Source of the DNA: Actinomyces oris
GTDB lineage: Bacteria > Actinomycetota > Actinomycetes > Actinomycetales > Actinomycetaceae
Reading direction: 5' to 3'
Assembly: GCF_001929375.1 (NCBI RefSeq)
Contig: NZ_MSGO01000003.1
Coordinates: forward strand, 1-33,879
Length of the DNA stretch: 33,879 nt
Position numbers and translations under genes: made by a program. The notes under the pieces are model-generated. The model was not told the DNA's origin. It did not search any database and worked only from the letters and a program-made list of their open reading frames with translations. Shown one piece after another: positions 15,913 through 23,683 of the stretch (within the stretch, counting starts at the first letter, position 1; each line of letters begins with the position of its first letter).

Positions 15913-17391
15913 ATGCGGATGACAACCTCCTTCACCGGCTCGCGGGGCGTGCGATACCCCGCCCCTGACGTGGCCCGTGGCTTCATGCTCCTGCTCATCG
16001 CGGTCGCCAACGTTCCGTCATGGAACAAGATGCCGAACGGGGCCGAGCCGCCGGTGTCCTCCGTCGACGCCTGGTGGATGTTCGTCCGCACGCTGGTGGT
16101 GGACCACCGGGCCTACCCGCTGTTCGCGATGCTCTTCGGCTTCGGGCTCATGACCATGGTCAACCGGCGCATCGCCTCCGGGACCCAGACCTACCTCGCC
16201 TGTCTGCCCGGCGCGCCGGAGGGCCGCGAGCCGATGCCGCACGAGGCGGCCTGGGCCCGCGAGATGGCCACCATTGACGCCTACCGCCTGGTACGGCGCC
16301 GCGGCTGGTGGATGATCCTGTTCGGATTCGTCCACGGCATCGTCTTCCCCGGCGACATCATCGGAGCCTATGGGCTGGTCGCCGTCCTCCTGGCCAACCT
16401 GCTGGCCCGCAAGAACTACTCGGCGCTCTATCTCACCGCGGGCATCATCACCGTGGTGGCGCTGGGGACGTACCTGGCCACCGGGACCCTGTCGGCGGAC
16501 ATCCCGACGGCCTCCGGGGAGCAGTCGATCTCGCTCACAGCGGCGCTGCTCTGGGCCGGCGGCAACATCGCGCAGTGGGTGGTCGTGCTGGTCGTGCAGA
16601 TCCTCATCGCACTCATCATCCCCGCCGCGGTGATCGGCGCCCGCCTGGCCGACACCGACCTCCTCACCCAGCCGGAGCAGCACCGGCGCCTGCTGATCTC
16701 CGTGGGCCTGGGCGGTCTGGCGCTGGGGGCGCTCGCGGCGCTCCACGGCGCGCTGACGCTCGTGACGTCGATGGAGCTCTGGCCGACGGACTTCGCCGCC
16801 AAAGAGTTCTTCGGCCTGGCCGGCGCCTGCGGCTGGCTGGCACTGCTGGTGCTGTATGCCGGGGGGCCCAGGCCGGACGGCCGTCTGACGGGGCTGCGCC
16901 GGCTGGCCTCCGCCGTCGGCCGCCGCTCCATGACCGTCTACCTGAGCCAGACGATCCTGTTCGGCATCATCTTCGGCATCATTCCGCTCCTGGTGACGGG
17001 CAGGCGCCTGTGGGTGGGGCAGGCCGCGGCCGCCCTCATCGCCCTGGGCGTCTGGCTGGCAACCGTGGTCCTGTGCGTCCTGCTGGAGCGCGGCGGTCAT
17101 GCCGGTCCCTTCGAGACCCTGCTGCGCACTGCTGTTGCCCGCAGCGAGCGCAGGAGGACGACGCCGCCGCCCCCGCCCGCCGTCTGGCCCGGGATGCAGC
17201 CGGGACCGTGGCCGATGGGGCAGATGGGAGTTCAGCCGGGGGCGCCGGTGCCGATGCAGCCGGGCGTGCCGCCGATGGGACACCCGGGGGCGCCGGTGCC
17301 GATGCAGCCGGGTATGCCGCCGATGGGGCAGCCAGGAGTTCAGGCGGGTATGCCGCCTGCGACCCAGCCGGGATCGCAGCCGGCTCCCTGA
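15913..17391 (+). CDS. DUF418 family membrane protein with Pro/Met-rich repeat tail
   Basis: 492 residues from ATG 15913 (preceded by AAGG); an upstream ATG at 15844 would add 23 residues, but the downstream paralogue begins in the same way as the chosen start. The N-terminus carries the family opening PDVARGFMLLLIAVAN; LFAMLFGFGLMTM, LVRRRGWWMILFGFVHG and a C-terminal half with SAVGRRSMTVYLSQTILFG and LERGGHAGPFETLLR follow. About ten membrane segments. DUF418/YeiB proteins are thought to be acyltransferase-like, but function is unproven. The last 70 residues are cytoplasmic low complexity rich in Pro, Met, Gly and Gln, with two 16-residue repeats. Confidence 0.85.
   Translation: MRMTTSFTGSRGVRYPAPDVARGFMLLLIAVANVPSWNKMPNGAEPPVSSVDAWWMFVRTLVVDHRAYPLFAMLFGFGLMTMVNRRIASGTQTYLACLPGAPEGREPMPHEAAWAREMATIDAYRLVRRRGWWMILFGFVHGIVFPGDIIGAYGLVAVLLANLLARKNYSALYLTAGIITVVALGTYLATGTLSADIPTASGEQSISLTAALLWAGGNIAQWVVVLVVQILIALIIPAAVIGARLADTDLLTQPEQHRRLLISVGLGGLALGALAALHGALTLVTSMELWPTDFAAKEFFGLAGACGWLALLVLYAGGPRPDGRLTGLRRLASAVGRRSMTVYLSQTILFGIIFGIIPLLVTGRRLWVGQAAAALIALGVWLATVVLCVLLERGGHAGPFETLLRTAVARSERRRTTPPPPPAVWPGMQPGPWPMGQMGVQPGAPVPMQPGVPPMGHPGAPVPMQPGMPPMGQPGVQAGMPPATQPGSQPAP
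17236..17331 (+). repeat. Two tandem 48-bp repeats in the DUF418 tail
   Basis: Units at 17236-17283 and 17284-17331 differ at only a few bases and encode PGAPVPMQPGVPPMGH and PGAPVPMQPGMPPMGQ. Partly degenerate copies flank them. Such in-frame tandem repeats can change copy number by slippage. Confidence 0.8.
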
Positions 17392-17517
17392 GCCGGCGCA
17401 GCCCCCGGAACCGTCCACCGGAAGAACGGCCGGGCGTCAGGCTCCTCCTTTCGGTGGGGACGATCTCGGCGCTTAAGGCGGACGCCGCGGAACCACTGGT
17501 TCTCATGCGGTCGAGTT

Positions 17518-18312
17518 GTGAACACGACTTCCTCCGCTGCCTCCGCGACCTCATTCAATGGTTCCCGCGGCCTGCGCTACCCCGCCCCGGCGGCTGCGGC
17601 ACCCGCCGGAGCAGGTCAGTCCGTGGCGTCAACGCTGCCCTGGTTCGTGACCAACGTGAACGGGTGGTTCACCACCGCCCTGGGCGCTGCCTTCACCTCG
17701 ATGGTTCTTCCCGCCGCCTTCCTCGGTGCCCGCCTGGCCGACACCGACCTCATCGCCCACCCCGAGCGCCACCGCGGTCTGCTGACGGTTGCCGGGATCG
17801 GTGGTCTGGCCCTGGGGGCGCTCGGCGCGCTTCACGAGATCCTGGTCCCGCTCACCAGTGCTCAGGCCTGGGAGGCCGACTCCGCCTTGATCGCGGTCCT
17901 GGGCCTGGCCGGGGGCTGCGGCTGTCTCGCCGTCCTGGCCCTCTACGCCGGCGGACCGCGGCCGGATGGCCGGCTGACGGGCCTGCGCCGGCTCGCCTCC
18001 GACGTGGGGCGCCGCTCCATGACCGCCTACCTCAGCCAGTCCTTCCTCTTCGCCGTCATCTTCATGGCCCTGCCCGCCCTGACCGGTATCGGGCTCCACC
18101 TGGGGGAGGCCCGGGCCGCAGGGATCGCGCTGGCGGTCTGGCTGGTGACGGTCGGGCTGTGCGCCGCCCCGGAGCGCGGCGGTCACGCCGGTCCCTTCGA
18201 GACCCTGCTGCGCACCGCCGTGGCCCGCAGCGAGCGCATACGCCGGCTGCCGGCCCCTCCGTCCCCGGCCTCACCGGTGGGTACCTCCAGCACCTACGAC
18301 CCGGCGCGCTGA
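17518..18312 (+). CDS. Internally deleted DUF418 paralogue
   Basis: 264 residues from GTG 17518. The first ~25 residues (TSFNGSRGLRYPAPA) match the start of the preceding DUF418 protein, then the sequence jumps to the middle of the family: AAFLGARLADTDLIAHPERH, LTGLRRLASDVGRRSMTAYL, and PERGGHAGPFETLLRTAVAR. Roughly 200 residues, including the first four or five membrane helices, are missing. The remaining frame is open and well conserved. It may be a degenerate tandem duplicate or a functional half-size protein. The 3' repeats of the first copy are absent. Confidence 0.7.
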   Translation: MNTTSSAASATSFNGSRGLRYPAPAAAAPAGAGQSVASTLPWFVTNVNGWFTTALGAAFTSMVLPAAFLGARLADTDLIAHPERHRGLLTVAGIGGLALGALGALHEILVPLTSAQAWEADSALIAVLGLAGGCGCLAVLALYAGGPRPDGRLTGLRRLASDVGRRSMTAYLSQSFLFAVIFMALPALTGIGLHLGEARAAGIALAVWLVTVGLCAAPERGGHAGPFETLLRTAVARSERIRRLPAPPSPASPVGTSSTYDPAR

Positions 18313-18571
18313 GACACCGAGGCACGGGTGGGTTCCCCAAGCGATGGGGAGGGCTTCCCCCGCGGTCCGGCGGGTGCGTGCCACCACGTCCTCCAGGGAT
18401 TTTGTATGGTGGGGCGGCCCGGCGACCGCCTCGATGGCGCGTCATCGCACCATGTCCTGAGGACTGTGAGTCGCCTCGCAGAATGCGAGGGCTGACCTGA
18501 TCGTTTCACAGGGCATCGTTGACGCGGTAGCCTGCCAGCGTCCCCAACTCTGAAGGAAGCGAACAGCCCTC
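18313..18571. other. Intergenic stretch with a short hairpin
   Basis: No gene supported. CCTCGCA-GAA-TGCGAGG (18474-18490) forms a 7-bp stem with a GAA loop. TTGACG near 18519 is a possible -35 for the next gene but no good -10 follows. Confidence 0.4.
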
Positions 18572-18750
18572 ATGACTCAGCCCCCAACCCCGGTCAGCCC
18601 TTCTACCAGCAGCAGCCCTCGGCCCCCTCGGCTCCGGTCCCGGGACAGCCCTACCCGCCCCAGCAGCAGTTCCAGGGCGCTCCCGGCGCCCCTACCGCTC
18701 CCGGCGTCCCCGGCCAGCCCTTCGCGCAGGCTCCGGCGGGGGACAGCTTC
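18572..18750 (+). other. Frameshifted 5' part of the DUF4282-like gene
   Basis: An ATG at 18572 has GAAGGAAG upstream at a normal distance and starts MTQPP. One base is then missing relative to the frame that continues as NPGQPFYQQQPSAPSAP, a Pro/Gln-rich leader joining without a stop to MGNFFDTAKPF at 18751. The break falls in CCCCC-AA-CCCC at 18581-18591; a sixth C would restore a single reading frame to 19026. This could be a sequencing error, a decayed start or a slippage switch. Confidence 0.6.
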
Positions 18751-19026
18751 ATGGGCAACTTCTTCGATACCGCCAAGCCCTTCGCCGAGAAGTTCGGCAA
18801 GGTGGTCTTCTACATCGCCGCCATCGCCCTGGTCGTGAGTTGGGCCTACTCGGCTTACAACGCCGGTGACCTCAACGCTGCCTATGACGTCGAGTCGCAT
18901 AGCCGGAACTTCAACGCTGGTTGGTTCTTCGCGAGCCTGTTCTTCAACGCCCCCTGGACCGTTGCTGAGATCGGCCTCATCCGGCTCTTCGTCGAGCTGG
19001 TCATCAACTCCGGCAAGAAGAACTAG
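18751..19026 (+). CDS. DUF4282-like small membrane protein
   Basis: 91 residues from the first in-frame ATG, 18751. Two membrane segments are evident: VVFYIAAIALVVSWAYSAY (18-36) and a second region WFFASLFFNAPW to the end, including LIRLFVELVINSGKKN, which resembles the DUF4282 C-terminus (IRLxxELxxV). The in-frame sequence upstream of this ATG is clearly coding in character (QPFYQQQ, PYPPQQQFQ), typical of the Pro/Gln tails on actinobacterial DUF4282 proteins, and reaches an ATG at 18572 if one base is restored. Whether 18751 is used as a start is doubtful because no ribosome site is seen there. Function unknown. Confidence 0.7.
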   Translation: MGNFFDTAKPFAEKFGKVVFYIAAIALVVSWAYSAYNAGDLNAAYDVESHSRNFNAGWFFASLFFNAPWTVAEIGLIRLFVELVINSGKKN

Positions 19027-19106
19027 TCGCTGCCCGGCGGGGTCTCGTCTCCGCCGCAGCCAGCTGCTCGATCCTGACGGTCGCCGGCCCGCGTGGCCGG
19101 CGACCG

Positions 19107-20390
19107 TCAGTCGTTGGCGCCGGTTGCGCTTGAGGTGTCCTCGGCCTCCCCCACCGGCAGCTCGAGGACAGCCGTCAGCCCGCCGTCGGGGTTGGCGCTC
19201 AGACGCAGCTCGCCGTTGTGCGCGGTGGCCACGGCCGTCACGATGGCCAGGCCCAGTCCGTGCCCGGATCCCCGGGTCCGCCCCCGACCCTCGCCGCGAA
19301 CGAAGGGCTCGCACAGGGACTCCACGCTCTCGGGCGACACTACGGGGCCCTCGTTGCGGATCGTCAGGCGAACACCGTCGTCCAGACACGCCATGCCCAC
19401 CGTGATGCGGCCGCCCTCGACGTTGTAGCGGGCCGCATTGCGCAGCAGGTTGGAGACGCTCTGGCGCAGCAGCACCGGGTCGCCGGGCACCCGGGCGGGC
19501 AGCAGGTGGGTGGAGACGTGAAGCCTGTGCTCGGCGACCTCCGGCGCGATGAGGCTCAGGGCGTCACGAACCGTGACCTCCATGTCCACGTCCTCGTGGG
19601 CCAGCTTGCCGGACTGGGCGTCGGCCAGGTCCAGCAGGGCGTCGATCGTCTCCCGGTTGGCGCGGTTGGTCTCCAGGACCCGGGTCAGAACCCGGCGCAG
19701 GTCCTCGGCCGAGGCCTGAGGGTCGGACAGGGCGACGTCGATCATCGTCTGCGTGGTGGCCAGGGGAGTGCGCAGCTCGTGGGAGGCGTTGGCCGCGAAC
19801 CGGCGGTGGACGGAGAAGGAGCGCTCCAGGGAGTCCAGCATGTTGTCGAAGGTGTCCGCCAGGTCGTGGATCTCGTCACGCGGGCCGGACAGGTCCAGCC
19901 GCTGACTGAGGTCGCCCGAGGCGGCGAGCTTGGCCGCCGCATTCATCGAGGACAGCGGCTGCAGCATCCGCCCCGCCAGGATCCAGCCGACGGTCCCGGA
20001 GAGCACCACGAGCAGCGCCAGTACGCCGACGGCTGAGCGCATGATGGTGCCGAGCAGATCGAACAGGTTCGTGTCCACCTTGGCGGCCTCGCCGACCTGC
20101 GAGACCGGCACGGCGGCGGTCTCCCCGACCGGACCACCGATCTGGATGCTCAGCGTGACGTAGCGCGTGTAGAAGGAGACCAGGGCGATGAGGACCACGC
20201 CGGCGGCCGTCACCATCCCGGCGTAGGTCAGGGTCAGGCGGGTCCGGATACTCAGGTGCCGGGGGCGACGCAAGCGCTCCTGGCGACCCGACCGGGCGTC
20301 GCGGGCTTTACGGGCGCCGTGGGTCTCGCTGTCGGCTCCTGCGGCCGCGGCGTCGTCGACCCGGGTCTGCGCATCCCCCTGCCCACTCAT
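19107..20390 (-). CDS. Sensor histidine kinase
   Basis: 427 residues. A cytoplasmic basic N-tail (1-50) precedes membrane helix 1 (about 55-76), a short extracellular loop (77-112), helix 2 (about 117-139), HAMP (140-193), a HisKA helix with the phospho-acceptor His204 in FAANASHELRTPLATTQTM, and a HATPase domain with N-box SNLLRNAARYN (313-323) and G-box GSGHGLGLAI (375-384). The small sensing loop suggests it senses the membrane or a partner protein. Start overlaps the response regulator stop by four bases (ATGA), so the pair is one operon. Confidence 0.93.
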   Translation of the reverse strand: MSGQGDAQTRVDDAAAAGADSETHGARKARDARSGRQERLRRPRHLSIRTRLTLTYAGMVTAAGVVLIALVSFYTRYVTLSIQIGGPVGETAAVPVSQVGEAAKVDTNLFDLLGTIMRSAVGVLALLVVLSGTVGWILAGRMLQPLSSMNAAAKLAASGDLSQRLDLSGPRDEIHDLADTFDNMLDSLERSFSVHRRFAANASHELRTPLATTQTMIDVALSDPQASAEDLRRVLTRVLETNRANRETIDALLDLADAQSGKLAHEDVDMEVTVRDALSLIAPEVAEHRLHVSTHLLPARVPGDPVLLRQSVSNLLRNAARYNVEGGRITVGMACLDDGVRLTIRNEGPVVSPESVESLCEPFVRGEGRGRTRGSGHGLGLAIVTAVATAHNGELRLSANPDGGLTAVLELPVGEAEDTSSATGAND

Positions 20391-21046
20391 GCGCTGAACC
20401 TGTAACCCGCGCCGGGGACCGTCTGGATCACACGCGGCTCACCGAGCTTGCGACGCAGGTGGGAGATCGTCACCCGCGTGGAGTTGGTGAAGGGGTCGGC
20501 GTTGGCGTCCCAGGCCTTCTCCAGGAGCGTCTCAGCGCTGAGGACCCCGCCCTCGGCCTCCATGAGGACCTGGAGGACCGCGAACTCCTTGGGGCTGAGG
20601 CGAATGAAGCGCCCGTCGCGGTAGACCTCCCGGCGGAAGGGGTCCAGACGCACCCCGTGGGCCTCGATGACCGGGGTGCGCGCCGGCTGGCTGCGTCGCC
20701 CCAGGGCCCGCAGCCGGGCCACCAGCTCGGGGAACTCGAAGGGCTTGGTGAGGTAGTCGTCCGCCCCCAGCTCGAAGCCGCCCACGCGCGCGTCCAGCGT
20801 CCGGGACGCGGTGAGCATGAGGACCCGCGTGCTGGGGTGGTCATTGACCACCCGGCGGCAGACCTCGTCGCCGTGGATCACGGGCAGATCCCGGTCCAGG
20901 ACGATGATGTCGTAGTCGTTGAACTCCACCTGCTCCAGGGCGCTGGCCCCGTCGCCGACGACGTCAACGGCCATCGCCTCACGCCGCAGCCCAGTGGCGA
21001 TGGCCTCAGCCAGGTACTCCTCATCCTCCACAACGAGCACGCGCAT
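20387..21046 (-). CDS. OmpR-family response regulator
   Basis: 219 residues from ATG 21046, which has AAGGAGAT at six bases; a longer in-frame reading to 21199 crosses the divergent promoter and lacks support. Receiver domain with acidic pocket VVEDEE (5-10), phospho-acceptor Asp51 (IVLDRDLP), switch Thr79 and Lys101 (YLTKPFEFPELVARLRALGR). The winged-helix domain ends with the usual TNSTRVTISHLRRKLGEP and TVPGAGYRFSA. It is transcribed away from the lipoprotein/exporter operon, and the shared region carries nested dyads, so autoregulation and control of the exporter are likely. Confidence 0.94.
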   Translation of the reverse strand: MRVLVVEDEEYLAEAIATGLRREAMAVDVVGDGASALEQVEFNDYDIIVLDRDLPVIHGDEVCRRVVNDHPSTRVLMLTASRTLDARVGGFELGADDYLTKPFEFPELVARLRALGRRSQPARTPVIEAHGVRLDPFRREVYRDGRFIRLSPKEFAVLQVLMEAEGGVLSAETLLEKAWDANADPFTNSTRVTISHLRRKLGEPRVIQTVPGAGYRFSA

Positions 21047-21101
21047 TGCCCTATCTCCTTCACTGTGTGTCTTCGGCCGGTCCCTGAGCGAACCAGCCCC
21101 C

Positions 21102-21145
21102 GTGTTGCCACAACTTAAGCGAAATTGTGAACCCCATGGCAACAC
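21102..21145. promoter_or_regulatory. Nested dyads in the divergent promoter region
   Basis: GTGTTGCCA (21102-21110) and TGGCAACAC (21137-21145) form a perfect 9-bp inverted repeat; inside it, CACAA (21109-21113) and TTGTG (21125-21129) form a second dyad around an AT-rich centre. It lies between the response regulator and lipoprotein genes. A binding site for the response regulator is the natural reading, but not shown. Confidence 0.5.
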
Positions 21146-21222
21146 CGCTCCCGGTTGGCTGTTCCCCGAACGAACGGACGCCACCGCGTTCCGACCCACG
21201 TGAGCCGAAAGGACCCTCTCCC

Positions 21223-21690
21223 ATGAAGCAGCCCCTCAACACCCGGATCCTCACCCGTGCCGCTACGGTGCTGACCTGCGCCGTGTGCGCCGTCGGACTC
21301 GTGGCCGGATGCTCCCAGGGCTCGAAGGCGGACTCGGCCGCCTCCGCCTCCGCCACCAGCGGGGACGACTACCTGCTCAAGATGGCCAAGTGCATGCGCG
21401 ACAAGGGCATCGACGTCTCCGACCCCGACTCCAACGGCAACGTGCAGTTCCCCGACAACGAGGCCGCCAACAAGGCCGCCCAGGAGTGCGAGCAGATCGT
21501 CGGCCCCGCCCCCGGCACCGAGGACCTCGCCAAGCCCGAGACGCAGCAGGACCTGGTCAAGGCCGCTGAGTGCCTGCGTAAAGAGGGCTACGACGTGCCC
21601 GACCCCGAGGCCGGCAAGGGCATCCAGCTCAACGGCGACATCCCCCAGGACGTCATGAGCAAGTGCTTCTCCCAGGTCGGGAACAAGTGA
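21223..21690 (+). CDS. Small lipoprotein linked to the MacB-type exporter
   Basis: 155 residues from ATG 21223 (GAAAGGA upstream); an in-frame start at 21127 falls inside the dyad region. The signal peptide ends in lipobox LVAGC (Cys29). The mature protein has two similar units: YLLKMAKCMRDKGIDVSDPD and LVKAAECLRKEGYDVPDPEA, each with one Cys before a DPD/DPE motif, plus Cys in QECEQIVG and SKCFSQVG. This looks like an internal duplication stabilised by two disulphides. Proteins of this kind often precede efflux adaptor genes in Actinobacteria. Ligand unknown. Confidence 0.8.
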   Translation: MKQPLNTRILTRAATVLTCAVCAVGLVAGCSQGSKADSAASASATSGDDYLLKMAKCMRDKGIDVSDPDSNGNVQFPDNEAANKAAQECEQIVGPAPGTEDLAKPETQQDLVKAAECLRKEGYDVPDPEAGKGIQLNGDIPQDVMSKCFSQVGNK

Positions 21691-21773
21691 CGCCGCGCCC
21701 TTCCGGGCGCCAACAGACCACAGGCTCGCGCGGCCCGGCTGCCGCGCAGACACACACTCAGACAGGCAGACAC

Positions 21774-22973
21774 ATGGATCAGATCACCACCTCCCCGCAG
21801 GTCGACGACGGCTCGACCGGTACCGCGGACAAGCCGGGTACAACCCACCGCACCCGACGCCGGGCCTTCCTGGCCATGGGGGCCGCCGCGATCCTGGCTG
21901 CGGGCGCTGGTGCAGGCGCCTTCGCCTCCAGATCGGGCCCCTTCGCGGCCAAGGCCAAGCCGACGACGTCGACCTTCAACGGCGCCACCGACACCATCAC
22001 CAAGGGGGACCTCCAGGGGCACACCTCCGTGACCGGCACCCTGCGCTACTCAGACTCGCGCAAGTTCAAGTCGGGCTTCGAGGGCGTTCTCATCCAGGTG
22101 CCCGCCGCTGGGACCGTCCTGACCCAGGGGGACGTCCTCTACCGCACGGGCTCCGGGACCGCCTACCTCATGCGTGGCTCCCTGCCCGCCTGGCGCAACT
22201 TCGAGGCCGGCATGGAGGACGGCGAGGACATTCGCCAGCTCGAGACGGCCCTGAGGGACCTGGGGTACTTCGACTACGATCCCGACGACCACTTCAGCTG
22301 GGCCACCACCAGCGCCATCATGAAGTGGCAGAAGGACCTCGACCTGCCCCAGACCGGGACCATCCCACTGGGACGGGTGGTCTTCGCCCCCGGGGACCTG
22401 CGCGTGGGGAAGGTCGCTGCCCGGGTGGGTGACCGCGTCGCCGCCGACACCGAACTCTTCGACGTCACCTCCACCACCCAGGTGGTCGACGCCAACATCA
22501 AGCTCTCCGACCAGAAGCTCGCCGTCGCCGGCACCGTCGTGACCATCAAGCTGCCCGACGCCAAGACCACTCAAGGCAAGATCACCTCCGTGGGCACCCC
22601 CACCGAGAAGTCCTCCGGCTCCGAGTCGGGTTCCGGCTCCGGCTCCGGTTCTGGTTCTGGGTCTGGTTCCAGCGAGTCCAAGGAACGAGTCATCCCCATC
22701 ACCGTGACCCTCACCGACGCCTCGGCGACCACCAACTTCCAGGAGGTCTCCGTCACCGTCGACCTGCCCAGCGAGAAGCGGACGGGTGTCCTGTCGGTGC
22801 CGGTCGGCGCCCTGCTGGCCCTGAGCGCCGACCAGTACGGCGTCGAGATCGTCGAGTCCAATGGCACCACCCGCAAGGTGCCGGTCACCATCGGGCTGTT
22901 CGCGGGCGGGCGCGTGGAGATCTCCGGTAAGGACATCTCCGAGGGACAGCGAGTGGTGGTGCCGCAGACATGA
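21774..22973 (+). CDS. Efflux adaptor protein with peptidoglycan-binding domain
   Basis: 399 residues. One membrane anchor (RRAFLAMGAAAILAAGAGAG, about 30-49) places the rest outside. A barrel-like segment (about 70-140: GDLQGHTSVTGTLRYSD, then AAGTVLTQGDVLYRTG), a PG_binding_1-type domain (about 150-200: IRQLETALRDLGYFDYDPDD to IMKWQKDLDLPQTG), then adaptor barrel repeats (VAARVGDRVAADTELFDVTS). A Ser-Gly tract occupies about 280-300. The C-terminal VPVGALLAL and GLFAGGRVEISG fit HlyD/MacA-like membrane fusion proteins. It probably couples the MacB-type ATPase and permease downstream to the cell wall. Its stop overlaps the ATPase start (ATGA). Confidence 0.87.
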   Translation: MDQITTSPQVDDGSTGTADKPGTTHRTRRRAFLAMGAAAILAAGAGAGAFASRSGPFAAKAKPTTSTFNGATDTITKGDLQGHTSVTGTLRYSDSRKFKSGFEGVLIQVPAAGTVLTQGDVLYRTGSGTAYLMRGSLPAWRNFEAGMEDGEDIRQLETALRDLGYFDYDPDDHFSWATTSAIMKWQKDLDLPQTGTIPLGRVVFAPGDLRVGKVAARVGDRVAADTELFDVTSTTQVVDANIKLSDQKLAVAGTVVTIKLPDAKTTQGKITSVGTPTEKSSGSESGSGSGSGSGSGSGSSESKERVIPITVTLTDASATTNFQEVSVTVDLPSEKRTGVLSVPVGALLALSADQYGVEIVESNGTTRKVPVTIGLFAGGRVEISGKDISEGQRVVVPQT

Positions 22974-23683
22974 GCCGCATCCTGTCCCTGCGTGACGTGA
23001 AACGCACCTACGGGGAGCCGCCCGTGGCCGCCTGCGCGGGCGTGAGCCTGGAGATCGACTACGGCGAGTTCGTCGCCATCGTCGGCCCCTCGGGCTCGGG
23101 CAAGTCCACGCTCCTCAACCTCATCGGCACCCTGGACCGGCCCAGCGCCGGCACCGTCGAGATCGACGGCGTCGACGTCGGCTCCCTGTCCGACGCCAAG
23201 CTCTCGGCCCTGCGGTCCAGCCGCATCGGCTTCGTCTTCCAGCAGTTCCACCTGGCTGACGGCGTCAACGCGGTCGACAACGTCGCCGACGGCCTGCTCT
23301 ACAGCGGGGTCCCCCGCTCCGAGCGGCGCCGACGCGCCCGAGCCGCCCTCAGGCGCGTCGGCCTGGCCCACCGGCTCGACCACCGCCCCCACCAGATGAG
23401 CGGCGGCGAGCGCCAGCGCGTGGCCATCGCCCGGGCCGTCGTCGGCGAGCCCCCACTGCTGCTGGCCGACGAACCCACCGGGAACCTCGACTCCACCTCC
23501 GGGGCCTCGATCGTCGAGCTCCTCCACGAGCTCCACGCCCAAGGCACCACGATCATCGTCATCACCCACGACAACGAGCTGGCCGCCCAGCTCCCCCGGC
23601 AGATCGCCATCCGCGACGGCCGTATCGTGGGGGACTCAAGCCTGAAGGAGATCGTCCATGACGACGTCTACGCTCCGGCGTGA
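22970..23683 (+). CDS. MacB/LolD-type ABC ATPase
   Basis: 237 residues. Walker A GPSGSGKS (39-46), Q-loop (FVFQQFHL, 88-95), signature MSGGE (143-147), Walker B LLLADEP (163-169) and His200. The ADEPTGNLD ending and compact size identify the mechanotransmission-type MacB/LolD class. It works with the FtsX-like permease whose gene overlaps its 3' end by 26 bases, and with the adaptor just upstream. Such complexes export peptides, macrolides or lipoproteins; the substrate here is unknown. Confidence 0.93.
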   Translation: MSRILSLRDVKRTYGEPPVAACAGVSLEIDYGEFVAIVGPSGSGKSTLLNLIGTLDRPSAGTVEIDGVDVGSLSDAKLSALRSSRIGFVFQQFHLADGVNAVDNVADGLLYSGVPRSERRRRARAALRRVGLAHRLDHRPHQMSGGERQRVAIARAVVGEPPLLLADEPTGNLDSTSGASIVELLHELHAQGTTIIVITHDNELAAQLPRQIAIRDGRIVGDSSLKEIVHDDVYAPA

